Below, piece by piece: positions 41,947 through 50,923 of a DNA stretch of 64,000 bases (its first letter is position 1; each line of letters starts with the position of its first letter). Where the stretch lies: NCBI RefSeq assembly GCF_003201975.1, contig NZ_QJJQ01000015.1, forward strand, positions 26,221-90,220, given 5' to 3'. This DNA comes from Pseudogracilibacillus auburnensis (GTDB taxonomy: Bacteria; Bacillota; Bacilli; Bacillales; Amphibacillaceae). Under the pieces are notes generated by a model that saw only the letters and a program-made list of their open reading frames with translations, was not told the DNA's origin and made no database searches. The translations under genes and the position numbers were made by a program.

Positions 41947-42720
41947 ATGGGTAAAATAATAGCAATAACAAATCAAAAAGGTGGCGTTGGTAAAACGACA
42001 TCAACTGTAAACTTAGGAGCTAGTTTAGCGCAACTTGGTAATAAAGTTTTATTAGTTGATATAGATCCCCAAGGCAACGCAACTAGTGGTGTTGGAATTA
42101 ATAAGGGTGATATGGATCAATGTGTATATAATATTCTTGTAGAAGATCTGGATGCGAAAGAAGTGTGTATTCCGACTGATGTTGAAAATCTATCTATTAT
42201 TCCGGCTACAATTCAACTAGCAGGAGCAGAAATAGAGTTAGTACCTACTATATCACGTGAAGTAAAACTAAAAAAATCTTTAGATGCAATTAAACATAAT
42301 TTTGATTATATATTAATAGATTGCCCTCCATCTCTTGGATTATTAACTATTAATGCATTAACTTCCGCTGATAGTGTGTTAATACCAGTTCAGTGTGAAT
42401 ACTATGCTTTAGAAGGGCTAAGTCAACTACTTAATACGATACGACTTGTTCAAAAACATCTAAACAAACAATTAATGATCGAAGGCGTCTTATTAACAAT
42501 GTTAGATGCAAGAACAAATTTAGGAATTCAAGTGATTGAAGAAGTAAAAATGTATTTCCAAGATAAAGTGTATAAATCTATCATACCAAGAAATATTCGC
42601 CTTGGTGAGGCACCAAGTCATGGTCAGCCAATTACAGTGTATGATCCTAAATCAAAAGGAGCAGAAGTATATCTTGAGTTAGCGAAGGAAGTGATGGAAG
42701 TTGGCGAAACGGTTAGGTAA
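41947..42720 (+). CDS. soj: Chromosome-partitioning ATPase Soj (ParA)
   Basis: Deviant Walker ATPase that regulates DnaA and acts with Spo0J in origin segregation. 257 aa. P-loop QKGGVGKTTSTVNLGASLA with the signature Lys, DIDPQGN, IDCPPSLGLLTINAL. The end overlaps spo0J by 20 bp, so the two are translationally coupled. Confidence 0.96.
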   Translation: MGKIIAITNQKGGVGKTTSTVNLGASLAQLGNKVLLVDIDPQGNATSGVGINKGDMDQCVYNILVEDLDAKEVCIPTDVENLSIIPATIQLAGAEIELVPTISREVKLKKSLDAIKHNFDYILIDCPPSLGLLTINALTSADSVLIPVQCEYYALEGLSQLLNTIRLVQKHLNKQLMIEGVLLTMLDARTNLGIQVIEEVKMYFQDKVYKSIIPRNIRLGEAPSHGQPITVYDPKSKGAEVYLELAKEVMEVGETVR

Positions 42721-43528
42721 AGGATTAGGTGCTTTGATTAACGTTGAAGAAGAATCTATTGAGCAACTATCGATTGATGAATGCCGTACTAACCCTTATC
42801 AGCCTAGAAAAACATTCGATGCGGATGCAATAGAAGAACTGAAAATTTCCATATTGGAGTATGGGATTATTCAACCATTAATTGTTAGAAGAAGCATCAA
42901 AGGGTATGAAATTGTCGCTGGTGAACGTCGCTTTCGAGCTGCAAGGGAAGCAGGACTAAAAGAAATACCAGCCATTATCAAAGATTTTGATGATAAAAAG
43001 ATGATGGAAATTGCATTACTAGAAAACCTTCAGCGTGAGGATTTAACGGTAATTGAAGAAGCATTAGCATATAAAAATTTAATCAACGAATTACATTTAA
43101 CTCAAGAAGAATTATCGAATAAACTTGGGAAAAGCCGTTCCCATATAGCCAACACAATGCGTCTATTATCCTTACCGGAGGACATCATTATTTTTATTAG
43201 TAATGGGGAGCTGTCGATGGGACATGGACGAGCTTTACTAGGCTTAAAAAACAAGGAGCAATTGCACTCTTTGGTTGATAAAATTAGAAAAAACAATTTA
43301 AATGTCCGTCAAGTAGAGCAGATGATTAATGAATTAAATAAACAAAAACCATTGATCAAAAAGAAAAAGAAGCAAAAAGATTTATTTATCCAGCAACAAG
43401 AGACTAAATTAAGAGAAGTATTAGGTACGAATGTAAATATACAAAAAACCAAAAATAAAGGTAAAATTGAAATAGAATTTTATACGACTGATGAATTGGA
43501 AAGACTGATTAGTATGTTACAACAATAG
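42701..43528 (+). CDS. spo0J: Chromosome-partitioning protein Spo0J (ParB)
   Basis: CTP-dependent DNA clamp that binds parS and loads SMC at the origin. 275 aa from TTG 42701 (MAKRLGKGLGALI) inside the soj end. CTP-binding AGERRFRAAREAG, HTH LTQEELSNKLGKSRSHIANTMRLL, C-terminal dimerisation domain ending ERLISMLQQ. parS sites lie at 41001 and 43887. Confidence 0.96.
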   Translation: MAKRLGKGLGALINVEEESIEQLSIDECRTNPYQPRKTFDADAIEELKISILEYGIIQPLIVRRSIKGYEIVAGERRFRAAREAGLKEIPAIIKDFDDKKMMEIALLENLQREDLTVIEEALAYKNLINELHLTQEELSNKLGKSRSHIANTMRLLSLPEDIIIFISNGELSMGHGRALLGLKNKEQLHSLVDKIRKNNLNVRQVEQMINELNKQKPLIKKKKKQKDLFIQQQETKLREVLGTNVNIQKTKNKGKIEIEFYTTDELERLISMLQQ

Positions 43529-43544
43529 GTGATGTTTATGTGAT

Positions 43545-43582
43545 AAGACTGACACTATATGTAGATGTAGTCAGTCTTTTTA
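43545..43582 (+). terminator. Terminator after spo0J
   Basis: AAGACTGAC (43545-43553) and GTCAGTCTT (43570-43578) followed by TTTACTT. Beyond it, 43590-43880 contains no gene; an inverted pair ACCTTAGC (about 43642) / GCTAAGGT (about 43741) and a reversed GGACAAAAGTGTTTA repeat are all I see. Confidence 0.8.
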
Positions 43583-43886
43583 CTTGGCAGATAGAGCAGA
43601 GACATAATAAAAACGATCAAATACAAAGACGTAATGCATTACCTTAGCGAAGTATCTTTCTAGAGGCATTTTATGTAGCTACCGTGTTCGGAGTTTTCTT
43701 TAACATAAACACTTTTGTCCAACCTCACCCATACATGCTGCTAAGGTAGTCATAGTCCCCGGGGACGTTGCACTTGCGCCTTTGTTTCCTTTTATACTTT
43801 CTGGACAAACTCTTCTGTAAAATGCAAACTAAGGGTCTCTTTATTAAAGTTTTACGCCAACTTAGTTTTCTACATGTTTATTAAAA

Positions 43887-43902
43887 TGTTTCACGTGGAA
43901 CA
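43887..43902. other. parS: parS centromere-like site after spo0J
   Basis: TGTTTCACGTGGAACA, the reverse-complement form of the Bacillus parS consensus. With the site at 41001 it brackets noc-soj-spo0J. Confidence 0.95.
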
Positions 43903-43927
43903 ATTAGTATAGTGAGTGAGGAATATG

Positions 43928-44635
43928 ATGGCTTTATTTGGAACAATCATAAATGGGATATGTATAATCATCGGTTGTATAGTTGGACTATTTATGACGA
44001 AAATACAAGAAAAATATAAAGAAACGATCATGCAAGGAATAGGTTTAACTGTTATTTTAATTGGCCTTCAAATGGCTTTTCAAACAAAATCGATTATTAT
44101 TGTTCTATTAAGTATGTTAAGTGGAGCTTTCATTGGGGAGTTTTTAAAACTCGAACATTTTTTAAATAAAATTGGTTTTTGGGTTGGAAGTAAATTTACA
44201 ACTACAAATGAGCAAGTTAATATTACTCAAGCGTTTATTACGGCATCCTTATTGTTTGTTGTCGGTGCGATGGCTATATTGGGTGCATTAGATAGTGGAT
44301 TAAGAGGGGATCATGAAGTTTTAATTACGAAAGGCATTCTTGATGGTTTCGCTTCCTTTGTTTTAACGACGACATTAGGGATAGGAGTCATTTTATCCGT
44401 CATACCAGTCGTATTATTTCAGGGAACGATTGCACTGCTTGCAGCTCAAATAGAAAGTATTATACCAGAAGCGATCTTTAATGAGGTTATTGTCGAATTG
44501 ACCGCAGTTGGTGGATTGCTTATCGTTGCAATTGGATTGAATATATTAAAGCTAACACAAATAAGGGTGACAAACTTGCTACCAGCAATCTTTATGGTAG
44601 GTGTTATTCTTTATATCTATCATTCATTTTTTTAA
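43928..44635 (+). CDS. DUF554 family membrane protein
   Basis: 235 aa from ATG 43928 (MALFGTIINGICIIIGCIVGLF), best spaced from GTGAGG; ATG 43925 and GTG 43916 are possible. About six or seven hydrophobic helices with the family features GSALIGT-like start, VVGAMAILGALDSGLRGDHEVLITKGILDGFASF and GLLIVAIGLNILKL. Function unknown; members are thought to be transporters. Convergent with yyaC, 5 bp apart. parS lies in its promoter region. Confidence 0.85.
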   Translation: MALFGTIINGICIIIGCIVGLFMTKIQEKYKETIMQGIGLTVILIGLQMAFQTKSIIIVLLSMLSGAFIGEFLKLEHFLNKIGFWVGSKFTTTNEQVNITQAFITASLLFVVGAMAILGALDSGLRGDHEVLITKGILDGFASFVLTTTLGIGVILSVIPVVLFQGTIALLAAQIESIIPEAIFNEVIVELTAVGGLLIVAIGLNILKLTQIRVTNLLPAIFMVGVILYIYHSFF

Positions 44636-44640
44636 AATTT

Positions 44641-45240
44641 TTACTTCTTTTTTCTAGCTAAGTTTCTTCTTTGATTTACTTGATAATAGTTTAACCATAA
44701 ATCCAATTTATTAAGAATGATCGCAAGGGTAAAAGCCATATCATGAACGACAGACAATCTGGTGCTTTGTAAGACTGCATAATCCATAAAACCACCAATG
44801 TTTACGACACCAGTTATATATGCATCACCTACGGCCGGAAGTTTTTTGTTTAAGGCTGCACCAGGTTGTAAGGAACCAATCCCACTAATATAACTACCAA
44901 TTGAACTGTTTTTTCCTAGGGATGCATCAATCGCTATAATGAAAGGATTATCATACTTATCGCTGATTAAATTTGTTTTTTCATGTAAATTAATCGCATG
45001 GACAGGGTCATGTAAGGTTCCATATACGCTAATATTAACTGGTTTCATTTGCGATAAGAATGTTCCAGTTAAAGGACCTAAAGAGTCGCCCGTAGAACGA
45101 TCGGTGCCAATACAAAGTACAATTAAATTAGCATGGTTTTTTGGGAGAAATGTAATTAATAAATCGCTCAAAGCTTTTACCGCAAGCGGATCTTGATAGT
45201 GAACATAATGTGTTTCGTTTTTCTTTAACGAGCTATCCAT
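44641..45240 (-). CDS. yyaC: Spore-related YyaC-like protein (GPR-type protease fold)
   Basis: 199 aa: VHYQDPLAVKALSDLLITF, IVLCIGTDRSTGDSLGPLTGTFL, DPVHAINL, FIIAIDASLGKNSSIGSYISGIGSLQPGAALNKKLPAVGDAYITGVVNIGGFMDYAVLQSTRL. This is the YyaC family, related to germination protease GPR and found in spore formers near spo0J. Its exact role is unknown. Gap 45241-45633 holds no gene. Confidence 0.9.
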   Translation of the reverse strand: MDSSLKKNETHYVHYQDPLAVKALSDLLITFLPKNHANLIVLCIGTDRSTGDSLGPLTGTFLSQMKPVNISVYGTLHDPVHAINLHEKTNLISDKYDNPFIIAIDASLGKNSSIGSYISGIGSLQPGAALNKKLPAVGDAYITGVVNIGGFMDYAVLQSTRLSVVHDMAFTLAIILNKLDLWLNYYQVNQRRNLARKKK

Positions 45241-45633
45241 TTCGAATACTCCTCCGATACTTTTTATCTAGTATACGTGTAACGGTAATACAATATACAT
45301 GTAAATAGACTTCAGATAGCATCTATTAGAAGCAAATAACGGTAACACTACTATCATAAAATTTTAGTAAATGAGTTGTTCGCTTTACTGTTATGTGTTT
45401 GCTTGTAAGTAGGATGAACTTAGTGTAATAATTTACACATAAAACGAAAAGTAATTTAGAGGATCGTAACGGATTGAGAGAGTTTTTGGAAATATATGAA
45501 GGAACAAAGCACTTTCGATAACAATAGGGAAGGCTCTACGTAAAGTAATTGTTATTATAATAACTATCATTGGTAAGAAAATAGCAACTACAGTAGTAAA
45601 ATATATTTTAAAAGAAATAAGGTATTCTATGAG

Positions 45634-45951
45634 TCAATTTCATAATAGACTACTTCTAGAATAAAACCGAACAACAAACAAAAGTATAATGTTATCGTTC
45701 GTTTTTACATCCTGTGAAATTTTGGCTAGAATGGCAGGTGGTCGACTCCTACGGGAGAAGAGGCTCAGATAAGACCCCGCAATATCGAAAGATTACAGAC
45801 TAAAACCGCCCTTTGCGGGCAACGTCTGCATACTTCTTGCCGGGGCAAGAGGCTTATCAGCCGCCCGCGGAAAGCGACCACCTGGAGTGAAAGCCTTTTG
45901 CTCAGCAATATCATTCGATTTTTGAAGTGCTATATTGAATGATGAAATTGA
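45634..45951. repeat. MITE-like element, terminal-repeat family 3, 318 bp
   Basis: Second copy of the 36210-36528 element, about 95 percent alike by eye, same ends and same core arms CAGGTGGTCG (45735-45744) / CGACCACCTG (45875-45884). Differences favour pairing: the small internal hairpin reads CTTGCCGGGGCAAG, fully complementary here. Confidence 0.8.
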
Positions 45952-46216
45952 TCCTATACTAGAGAAAAAAACATTTCATGGTTAGTTGCTACAATCATAG
46001 TGGAGCAAGTATTGTATGTATGGCTGTTGATGTAATGGCCGAAATTTAATGAAAGCTGGTTTTTCATTCTATTTTAGAACCATTTTTCGAATGGTGATCT
46101 TGGTAATTTTAGAAGGAAGGAAAGAAAGGAATAGATGTATAGTAAGAGAGTCGATATTCCTTTACCCAAAATTGTCGTATATTTACAGGCAGAAAAGTCG
46201 AAAGGGGGAGATGTAA

Positions 46217-46417
46217 ATGGCTGATAAGCAGTTTTCATTAAATGATATTGTTGAAATGAAAAAACAACATCCATGTGGTGAAAACAGATGGAAAATCATC
46301 CGGATGGGAATGGATATTCGCATAAAATGTTTAGGCTGTGAACGAAGTGTCCTCATACCGAGAAATGAGTTTGCCAAAAAACTAAAAAAGATTATAGAAA
46401 AAGCCCAAAATGAGTAA
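46217..46417 (+). CDS. yyzM: DUF951 protein YyzM
   Basis: 66 aa, complete family match: FSLNDIVEMKKQHPCGENRWKIIRMGMDIRIKCLGCERSVLIPRNEFAKKLKKII. Two cysteines in CLGC plus one in HPCG suggest metal binding. DUF951 proteins are always small and lie next to ychF near spo0J; function unknown. Start ATG after AAAGGGGGAG. Confidence 0.9.
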   Translation: MADKQFSLNDIVEMKKQHPCGENRWKIIRMGMDIRIKCLGCERSVLIPRNEFAKKLKKIIEKAQNE

Positions 46418-46589
46418 ACATGGATGAAAGCTACCTTTAAAATGTCATTTTGTCTATAGCATAATTGCATTTTGCATGATGACAAGATAGCTAAAATACA
46501 GATCTACCAAGTTGTCACATAACATAATAAAGATTATAATACAAATGAAGTTCACATGAACGCAAGAACCCAAGGAGTGGAACATTGAA

Positions 46590-47690
46590 ATGTCATTAAC
46601 AGCTGGAATAGTTGGTCTTCCTAATGTTGGAAAATCAACCTTGTTTAACGCAATTACAAGAGCAGGTGCAGAATCTGCAAATTATCCATTTTGTACGATT
46701 GACCCGAATGTAGGTATCGTTGAAGTGCCTGACGAAAGATTGATCAAACTAACAGAAGTCGTAAAACCGAAGAAAACAGTACCAACAGCTTTTGAATTTA
46801 CGGATATTGCTGGCATTGTAAAAGGAGCTAATAAGGGAGAGGGATTAGGAAATCAATTTTTGTCCCATATTAGACAAGTTGATGCCATCTGCCAAGTGGT
46901 ACGTTGTTTTGAAGATGAAAATATTACACATGTATCCGGTAAAATTGATCCAATCGACGATATTGAAACGATTAATTTAGAATTAATTTTAGCAGATTTA
47001 GAAACTGTTACACGAAGATATGATCGTGCAGAAAAGCTTGCACGACAAAAAGAGAAAGAAGCAGTGCAAGAATTTAATGTAATGAAAAAACTGAAAGAAG
47101 GACTAGAAGAAGAAATTCCTGCTCGTGCAGTTCCTTTAACAGAAGAAGAAATGAAAATCGCAAGACAATTACATTTGTTAACGGCAAAACCAATACTTTA
47201 TGTCGCAAATGTGAGTGAAGATGATATTACTAATAGCGACGACAATGAATATGTTAAGCAAGTCAGACAGTTTGCAGAAAAAGATAATGCAGAAGTAATT
47301 GTCGTTAGTGCAAAAATTGAAGAAGAGATAGCAGAATTAGACCAAGACGAAAAAGAAATGTTCTTACAAGAGTTAGGAATAGAACAATCTGGCTTAGATC
47401 AATTAATTACTGCTTCATATGAGTTACTAGGTTTAGCGACTTACTTTACCGCTGGAGAACAAGAAGTACGTGCATGGACATTTAAAAAAGGAATGAAAGC
47501 CCCCCAAGCAGCTGGAATTATTCATACAGACTTTGAAAGAGGGTTTATACGGGCAGAAACAGTCTCATATGAAGATCTAATGGAAGCAGGGGCGATGGTT
47601 CAGGCTCGTGAAAATGGTAAAGTTCGCTTAGAGGGGAAAGATTACCTCGTGCAAGATGGAGATGTGATTCATTTCCGATTTAATGTATAG
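46590..47690 (+). CDS. ychF: Redox-regulated ATPase YchF (OLA1 family)
   Basis: Obg-family P-loop protein that prefers ATP and binds ribosomes. 366 aa. G1 GLPNVGKSTLFNA, family signature SANYPFCTIDPNVGIVEVPD, DIAGIVKGANKGEGLGNQFL, coiled-coil arm about 130-200, TGS domain at the C-terminus (FERGFIRAETVSYEDLMEAG ... GKDYLVQDGDVIHFRFNV). Start ATG after AAGGAGTGG. Confidence 0.96.
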   Translation: MSLTAGIVGLPNVGKSTLFNAITRAGAESANYPFCTIDPNVGIVEVPDERLIKLTEVVKPKKTVPTAFEFTDIAGIVKGANKGEGLGNQFLSHIRQVDAICQVVRCFEDENITHVSGKIDPIDDIETINLELILADLETVTRRYDRAEKLARQKEKEAVQEFNVMKKLKEGLEEEIPARAVPLTEEEMKIARQLHLLTAKPILYVANVSEDDITNSDDNEYVKQVRQFAEKDNAEVIVVSAKIEEEIAELDQDEKEMFLQELGIEQSGLDQLITASYELLGLATYFTAGEQEVRAWTFKKGMKAPQAAGIIHTDFERGFIRAETVSYEDLMEAGAMVQARENGKVRLEGKDYLVQDGDVIHFRFNV

Positions 47691-47709
47691 ACGGATGAAT
47701 GATCATACT

Positions 47710-47840
47710 AAAGGTTCAAATACATGTAAACCTTTTAAAACTAGAGTCGGGTTGTCCTGACCTGCCAATCCTCAATAACATAAATATTGTATATTGAGGA
47801 CTCTAGCGACACCATTTGGGTCCACGAGGTGTATTTGGAA
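47710..47840. other. Inverted repeats between ychF and the rpsF promoter
   Basis: AAAGGTT / AACCTTT (47710-47735) is a weak terminator for ychF. Then CTAGAGT (47741-47747) and CCTCAATA (47770-47777) together pair with the continuous TATTGAGGACTCTAG (47792-47806), leaving a 22-base bulge. ACACC / GGTGT follow (about 47810-47833). No gene; see findings. Confidence 0.5.
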
Positions 47841-47891
47841 CCGCGGATAAAAAAAGAGTAAAGTATAATGTAAAACGGTTTTATAAAAGAT

Positions 47892-47920
47892 TTGTTATTT
47901 AAATAGAATTTTGATATAAT
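47892..47920 (+). promoter_or_regulatory. Promoter of the rpsF operon
   Basis: TTGTTA at 47892-47897, 17-bp spacer, TATAAT at 47915-47920, 87 bp before the rpsF start. Confidence 0.7.
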
Positions 47921-47939
47921 TTTCATCTGTGGGTAATTA

Positions 47940-48000
47940 TTTAATTACTCCTTGCTCTATTACCCTTGAGTTTTAGAGCCGCAGAGACCAAAAGGAGGTG
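47940..48000 (+). promoter_or_regulatory. Possible S6:S18 autoregulatory leader
   Basis: The short leader before rpsF contains AGAGCCGCAGAGACC just ahead of AAAAGGAGG. S6:S18 leaders are recognised through an unpaired CCG and an ACC in a bulged hairpin near the rpsF start, mimicking the 16S site. The elements and position fit; pairing CTCT-ATTACCCTTGAG is weakly supported by eye. Confidence 0.4.
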
Positions 48001-48006
48001 CGTAGG

Positions 48007-48297
48007 ATGAGAGATTACGAAATCATGTATATCATCCGCCCAAATATCGAAGAAGAAGCGCGAAAAGGTACAATTGAGCGTTTTAACGGAATTTTAACTG
48101 ATAATGGGGCAACGATTGATAAAGTAGATGAAGTAGGTTCACGTCGTCTAGCTTACGAAATTAACGATTTTCGTGATGGTTATTACGTCATTATTAACTT
48201 TACTGGCGATCAAAGTGCAGTAAATGAATTTGACCGTCAAGCTAAGTTCTCTGACGATATTATTCGTCACATCGTTATTCGTGTAGATGAACAATAA
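48007..48297 (+). CDS. rpsF: Ribosomal protein S6
   Basis: 96-aa small-subunit protein that binds 16S rRNA with S18. [26 protein letters not shown] through [22 protein letters not shown] and HIVIRVDEQ match the family. Start ATG 48007 lies 8 bases after AAAGGAGG; GTG 47998 overlaps that site. First gene of rpsF-ssb-rpsR. Confidence 0.97.
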   Translation: MRDYEIMYIIRPNIEEEARKGTIERFNGILTDNGATIDKVDEVGSRRLAYEINDFRDGYYVIINFTGDQSAVNEFDRQAKFSDDIIRHIVIRVDEQ

Positions 48298-48312
48298 GAG
48301 GGAGTGATTCTA

Positions 48313-48801
48313 ATGTTGAATAGAGTCGTTTTAGTTGGAAGACTAACAAGAGATCCCGATTTACGTTATACACCAAATGGAGTAGCGGTTGCGAATTTTA
48401 CAATTGCTGCAAACCGACCTTTTAGAAATCAGCAGGGTGAACAAGAAGCTGATTTTATCAATTGTGTCGTTTGGCGAAAAACAGCTGAAAACTTAGCAAA
48501 TTATATGAAAAAAGGTAGTATGATTGGTGTTGATGGTAGAATTCAAACAAGATCATATGAAGGACAAGACGGGAAAATGGTATATATTACAGAGGTTTTG
48601 GCTGAAAACATTCAGTTTTTAGAGTCAAGAGGTGCTTCACAATCTCAACAAAGAGGCTCATCTGGATATAATCAAAATGATGCTTATCAACATCAACAAG
48701 CACCAGCCCAACCATCACCTCAAATGGATCAACCGAAATCGAATCCATTTCAAAATGATGGTGAACAAATTGATATTTCTGATGATGATTTACCATTTTA
48801 A
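48313..48801 (+). CDS. ssb: Single-stranded DNA-binding protein
   Basis: 162 aa from ATG 48313 ([21 protein letters not shown]) after GAGGGAG. OB-fold 1-105, then a Gln/Pro-rich linker ([25 protein letters not shown]) and the conserved acidic tip DISDDDLPF that recruits partner proteins. Between rpsF and rpsR as in all Bacillaceae. Confidence 0.97.
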   Translation: MLNRVVLVGRLTRDPDLRYTPNGVAVANFTIAANRPFRNQQGEQEADFINCVVWRKTAENLANYMKKGSMIGVDGRIQTRSYEGQDGKMVYITEVLAENIQFLESRGASQSQQRGSSGYNQNDAYQHQQAPAQPSPQMDQPKSNPFQNDGEQIDISDDDLPF

Positions 48802-48846
48802 AATAAATGAAATGATATAGAAGAATAAAGCAAAGGAGTGATTTTT

Positions 48847-49071
48847 ATGAGACGTGGTCGTCCAAGACGTCGAAAAGTGTGTTATTTTACAGCGAACGGA
48901 ATTACACATATCGATTATAAAGATATAGATTTATTAAAAAGATTTATTTCAGAACGCGGTAAAATTCTTCCACGCCGTGTAACAGGTACATCTGCTAAAT
49001 ACCAAAGAAAATTAACGATTGCTATTAAGCGTGCTCGTTCAATGGCATTACTTCCATTCGTTAGTGAATAA
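48847..49071 (+). CDS. rpsR: Ribosomal protein S18
   Basis: 74 aa from ATG 48847 ([72 protein letters not shown]), complete S18 with its [11 protein letters not shown] signature. AAAGGAGTG precedes the ATG. One cysteine only (VCYF). Confidence 0.97.
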   Translation: MRRGRPRRRKVCYFTANGITHIDYKDIDLLKRFISERGKILPRRVTGTSAKYQRKLTIAIKRARSMALLPFVSE

Positions 49072-49082
49072 TAGATAAAATA

Positions 49083-49136
49083 AAATTCCTTTTCAAACTC
49101 TCATGTAATGTAAAGAGAAGATGGAAAGGAATTTTT
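49083..49136 (+). terminator. Terminator of the rpsF operon
   Basis: AAATTCCTTT (49083-49092) pairs with AAAGGAATTT (49125-49134), then TTCATT. Bases 49150-49215 then carry the repeat GGTTGTTCAAAAAGTC. Confidence 0.7.
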
Positions 49137-49228
49137 CATTCGTGAATGGTTATAGAGGTTGTTCAAAAAGTCTGGTAAAATGATACTGCGCATTTCTTAT
49201 CTGCCAAAGCGCGGGCTAGGGCATTTAA

Positions 49229-49720
49229 TCATGATGAATGTCTAACTCTTTTCGGATAGATTAAGATAATTTTAATGATAACGGTAAAAATATATAGCAC
49301 ACAAATGATAAGAAATAAATGATTCAATGGATAAAAAAATGAAAATAATGTAAATAAAAAGAGCGGCAAAGTCGTTGTAAAAGCTGCCATTTTCCATAAA
49401 ATAGAGAAACGTAATTTTCTATTAAGCATTTTAGTAATTAAGGAAGCAATATAGGCTAAAATCGACAATAAACTAAAAATGATTACAACTAAAATCAAGT
49501 AATAAAAGATAAAAAAATAAATAAGTAAAAAGAAAGTTTGAATAGGAACGGCGGACTGTTCAAGTAAGATTTGTTCCAATAATGCTGGAACAGATGCTAA
49601 AGCGAGTAATATAAACATATATATAACTGTAATATCCATTCCAACCCGATTTAGTGCAAATACTGCCTGTTTTTGCGGTAATTTAATACTTTGCTTACAA
49701 GCATTCCAAAAAACCTTCAT
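49229..49720 (-). CDS. Hypothetical membrane protein (163 aa)
   Basis: Start ATG 49720 after GAAGGAAGAG. About four transmembrane helices (VIYMFILLALASVPALL, FFLLIYFFIFYYLILVVIIFSLLSILAYIASLI, LWKMAAFTTTLPLFLFTLFSFF, LFLIICVLYIFTVIIKIIL). The N-terminus FWNACKQSIKLPQKQAVFALNRVGMDITVIYMF has the look of DUF1189-type proteins, but is shorter than those. No partner gene; opposite strand to its neighbours. Function unknown. Confidence 0.6.
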   Translation of the reverse strand: MKVFWNACKQSIKLPQKQAVFALNRVGMDITVIYMFILLALASVPALLEQILLEQSAVPIQTFFLLIYFFIFYYLILVVIIFSLLSILAYIASLITKMLNRKLRFSILWKMAAFTTTLPLFLFTLFSFFYPLNHLFLIICVLYIFTVIIKIILIYPKRVRHSS

Positions 49721-49944
49721 CGCTACTCTTCCTTCGTCAGTATTTAATCTAACAATTACTATACCATGTTTTACATACCTTCTGATAGGAATTGATATAC
49801 AAAATAGCGTCCCTAAAAAAACAATTTCATAAATTAGACAGAAATGATGTAATGTGCTTGAAAGAGATAGCCTTCAATAACAAATAATAAATAAATCTGA
49901 TATTATATGAGGATGAGGATTTAATTTAAATTTGAGGTGTCATT

Positions 49945-50898
49945 ATGAATCAATCGAAAAAAATTACAGATGGAGCATTACTAACCGCAGTATATATAGC
50001 TTTATTATTGATCGTTGTGTTTGTCCCTGTTGTCGTCTCATTCGGTATATTTATTTTACCGATTCCGTTTATACTATATGCATCGAGACATGGTTTTAAA
50101 CCAACAATCATTATGTTCCTCGTTGCGCTACTATTATCACTTGTTTTTGCAACGGCAGTTTCATTACCACTTACCGTTTTAGCGGGTATTGGTGGAATGA
50201 CAATAGGTTCAGCAATCCATCGTAACTTAACTGCCTATGAGACATGGGCGCAAGGAACAGTTGGGTTTATTATTGGTATTGTCATCGTCGTTTTATTGTT
50301 ACAACTATTATTGGGTATAAATATTTATAATGAAATGGATGTTGCTATTGAAGATTCCGTGACGATGACGAAAACGATTATGGATCAAATGGGCCTTGGA
50401 GGACCAGAAACAGATGAACAAATAGAACAATTGGAAAAACAAATGTATGACTTTAAGGATATCATCCCTTCAAGTATTGCAGCAATCAGTATACTATTAG
50501 CATTTTTAAGTCAGTGGCTCAGTTATAAATTGATGAATCGTATTGAGAATAAACGATTAGCATTTCCACCTTTTAAACAGTTAAACTTCCCAATTGCTAT
50601 CATATGGATTTATTTTATAGCATTGATTCTCGGATTGATCAATTTAGATCCTGACGGTGCAATATACTTAGTTGTTGCAAATGTGATGGCTTTAACTATT
50701 ATTCTTATTGCTATTCAAGGATTTTCATTTATCTTTTTCTATGCAGATCATAAAAAAGTACATAAAGCTGTCCCAATAACGATACTCGTCATCTCGCTTT
50801 TATTTCCATTCTTATTTCTGTTTATCATTCGAATAATTGGTATAATTGATTTAGGATTTTCATTAAAACGTCGATTAGCTAATGGAAATAAAACGTGA
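49945..50898 (+). CDS. yybS: DUF2232 family membrane protein YybS
   Basis: 317 aa, start MNQSKKITDGALLTAVYIALLLIVVFVPVV. About eight transmembrane helices with a central soluble segment (DQMGLGGPETDEQIEQLEKQMYDFKDIIPSS) and the QWLSYKLMNRI region typical of DUF2232/YybS. Function unknown; related in fold to ECF-type substrate-binding components. 26 bp before gdpP and probably co-transcribed. Confidence 0.85.
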   Translation: MNQSKKITDGALLTAVYIALLLIVVFVPVVVSFGIFILPIPFILYASRHGFKPTIIMFLVALLLSLVFATAVSLPLTVLAGIGGMTIGSAIHRNLTAYETWAQGTVGFIIGIVIVVLLLQLLLGINIYNEMDVAIEDSVTMTKTIMDQMGLGGPETDEQIEQLEKQMYDFKDIIPSSIAAISILLAFLSQWLSYKLMNRIENKRLAFPPFKQLNFPIAIIWIYFIALILGLINLDPDGAIYLVVANVMALTIILIAIQGFSFIFFYADHKKVHKAVPITILVISLLFPFLFLFIIRIIGIIDLGFSLKRRLANGNKT

Positions 50899-50923
50899 AT
50901 TTAGCTTATAGGAGTTGAACATT

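Noticed and set aside
36210-45951. Prophage or composite transposon between the two 318-bp repeats
   Set aside because: All genes between them are conserved origin-region genes in normal Bacillus order, so the repeats were inserted independently.
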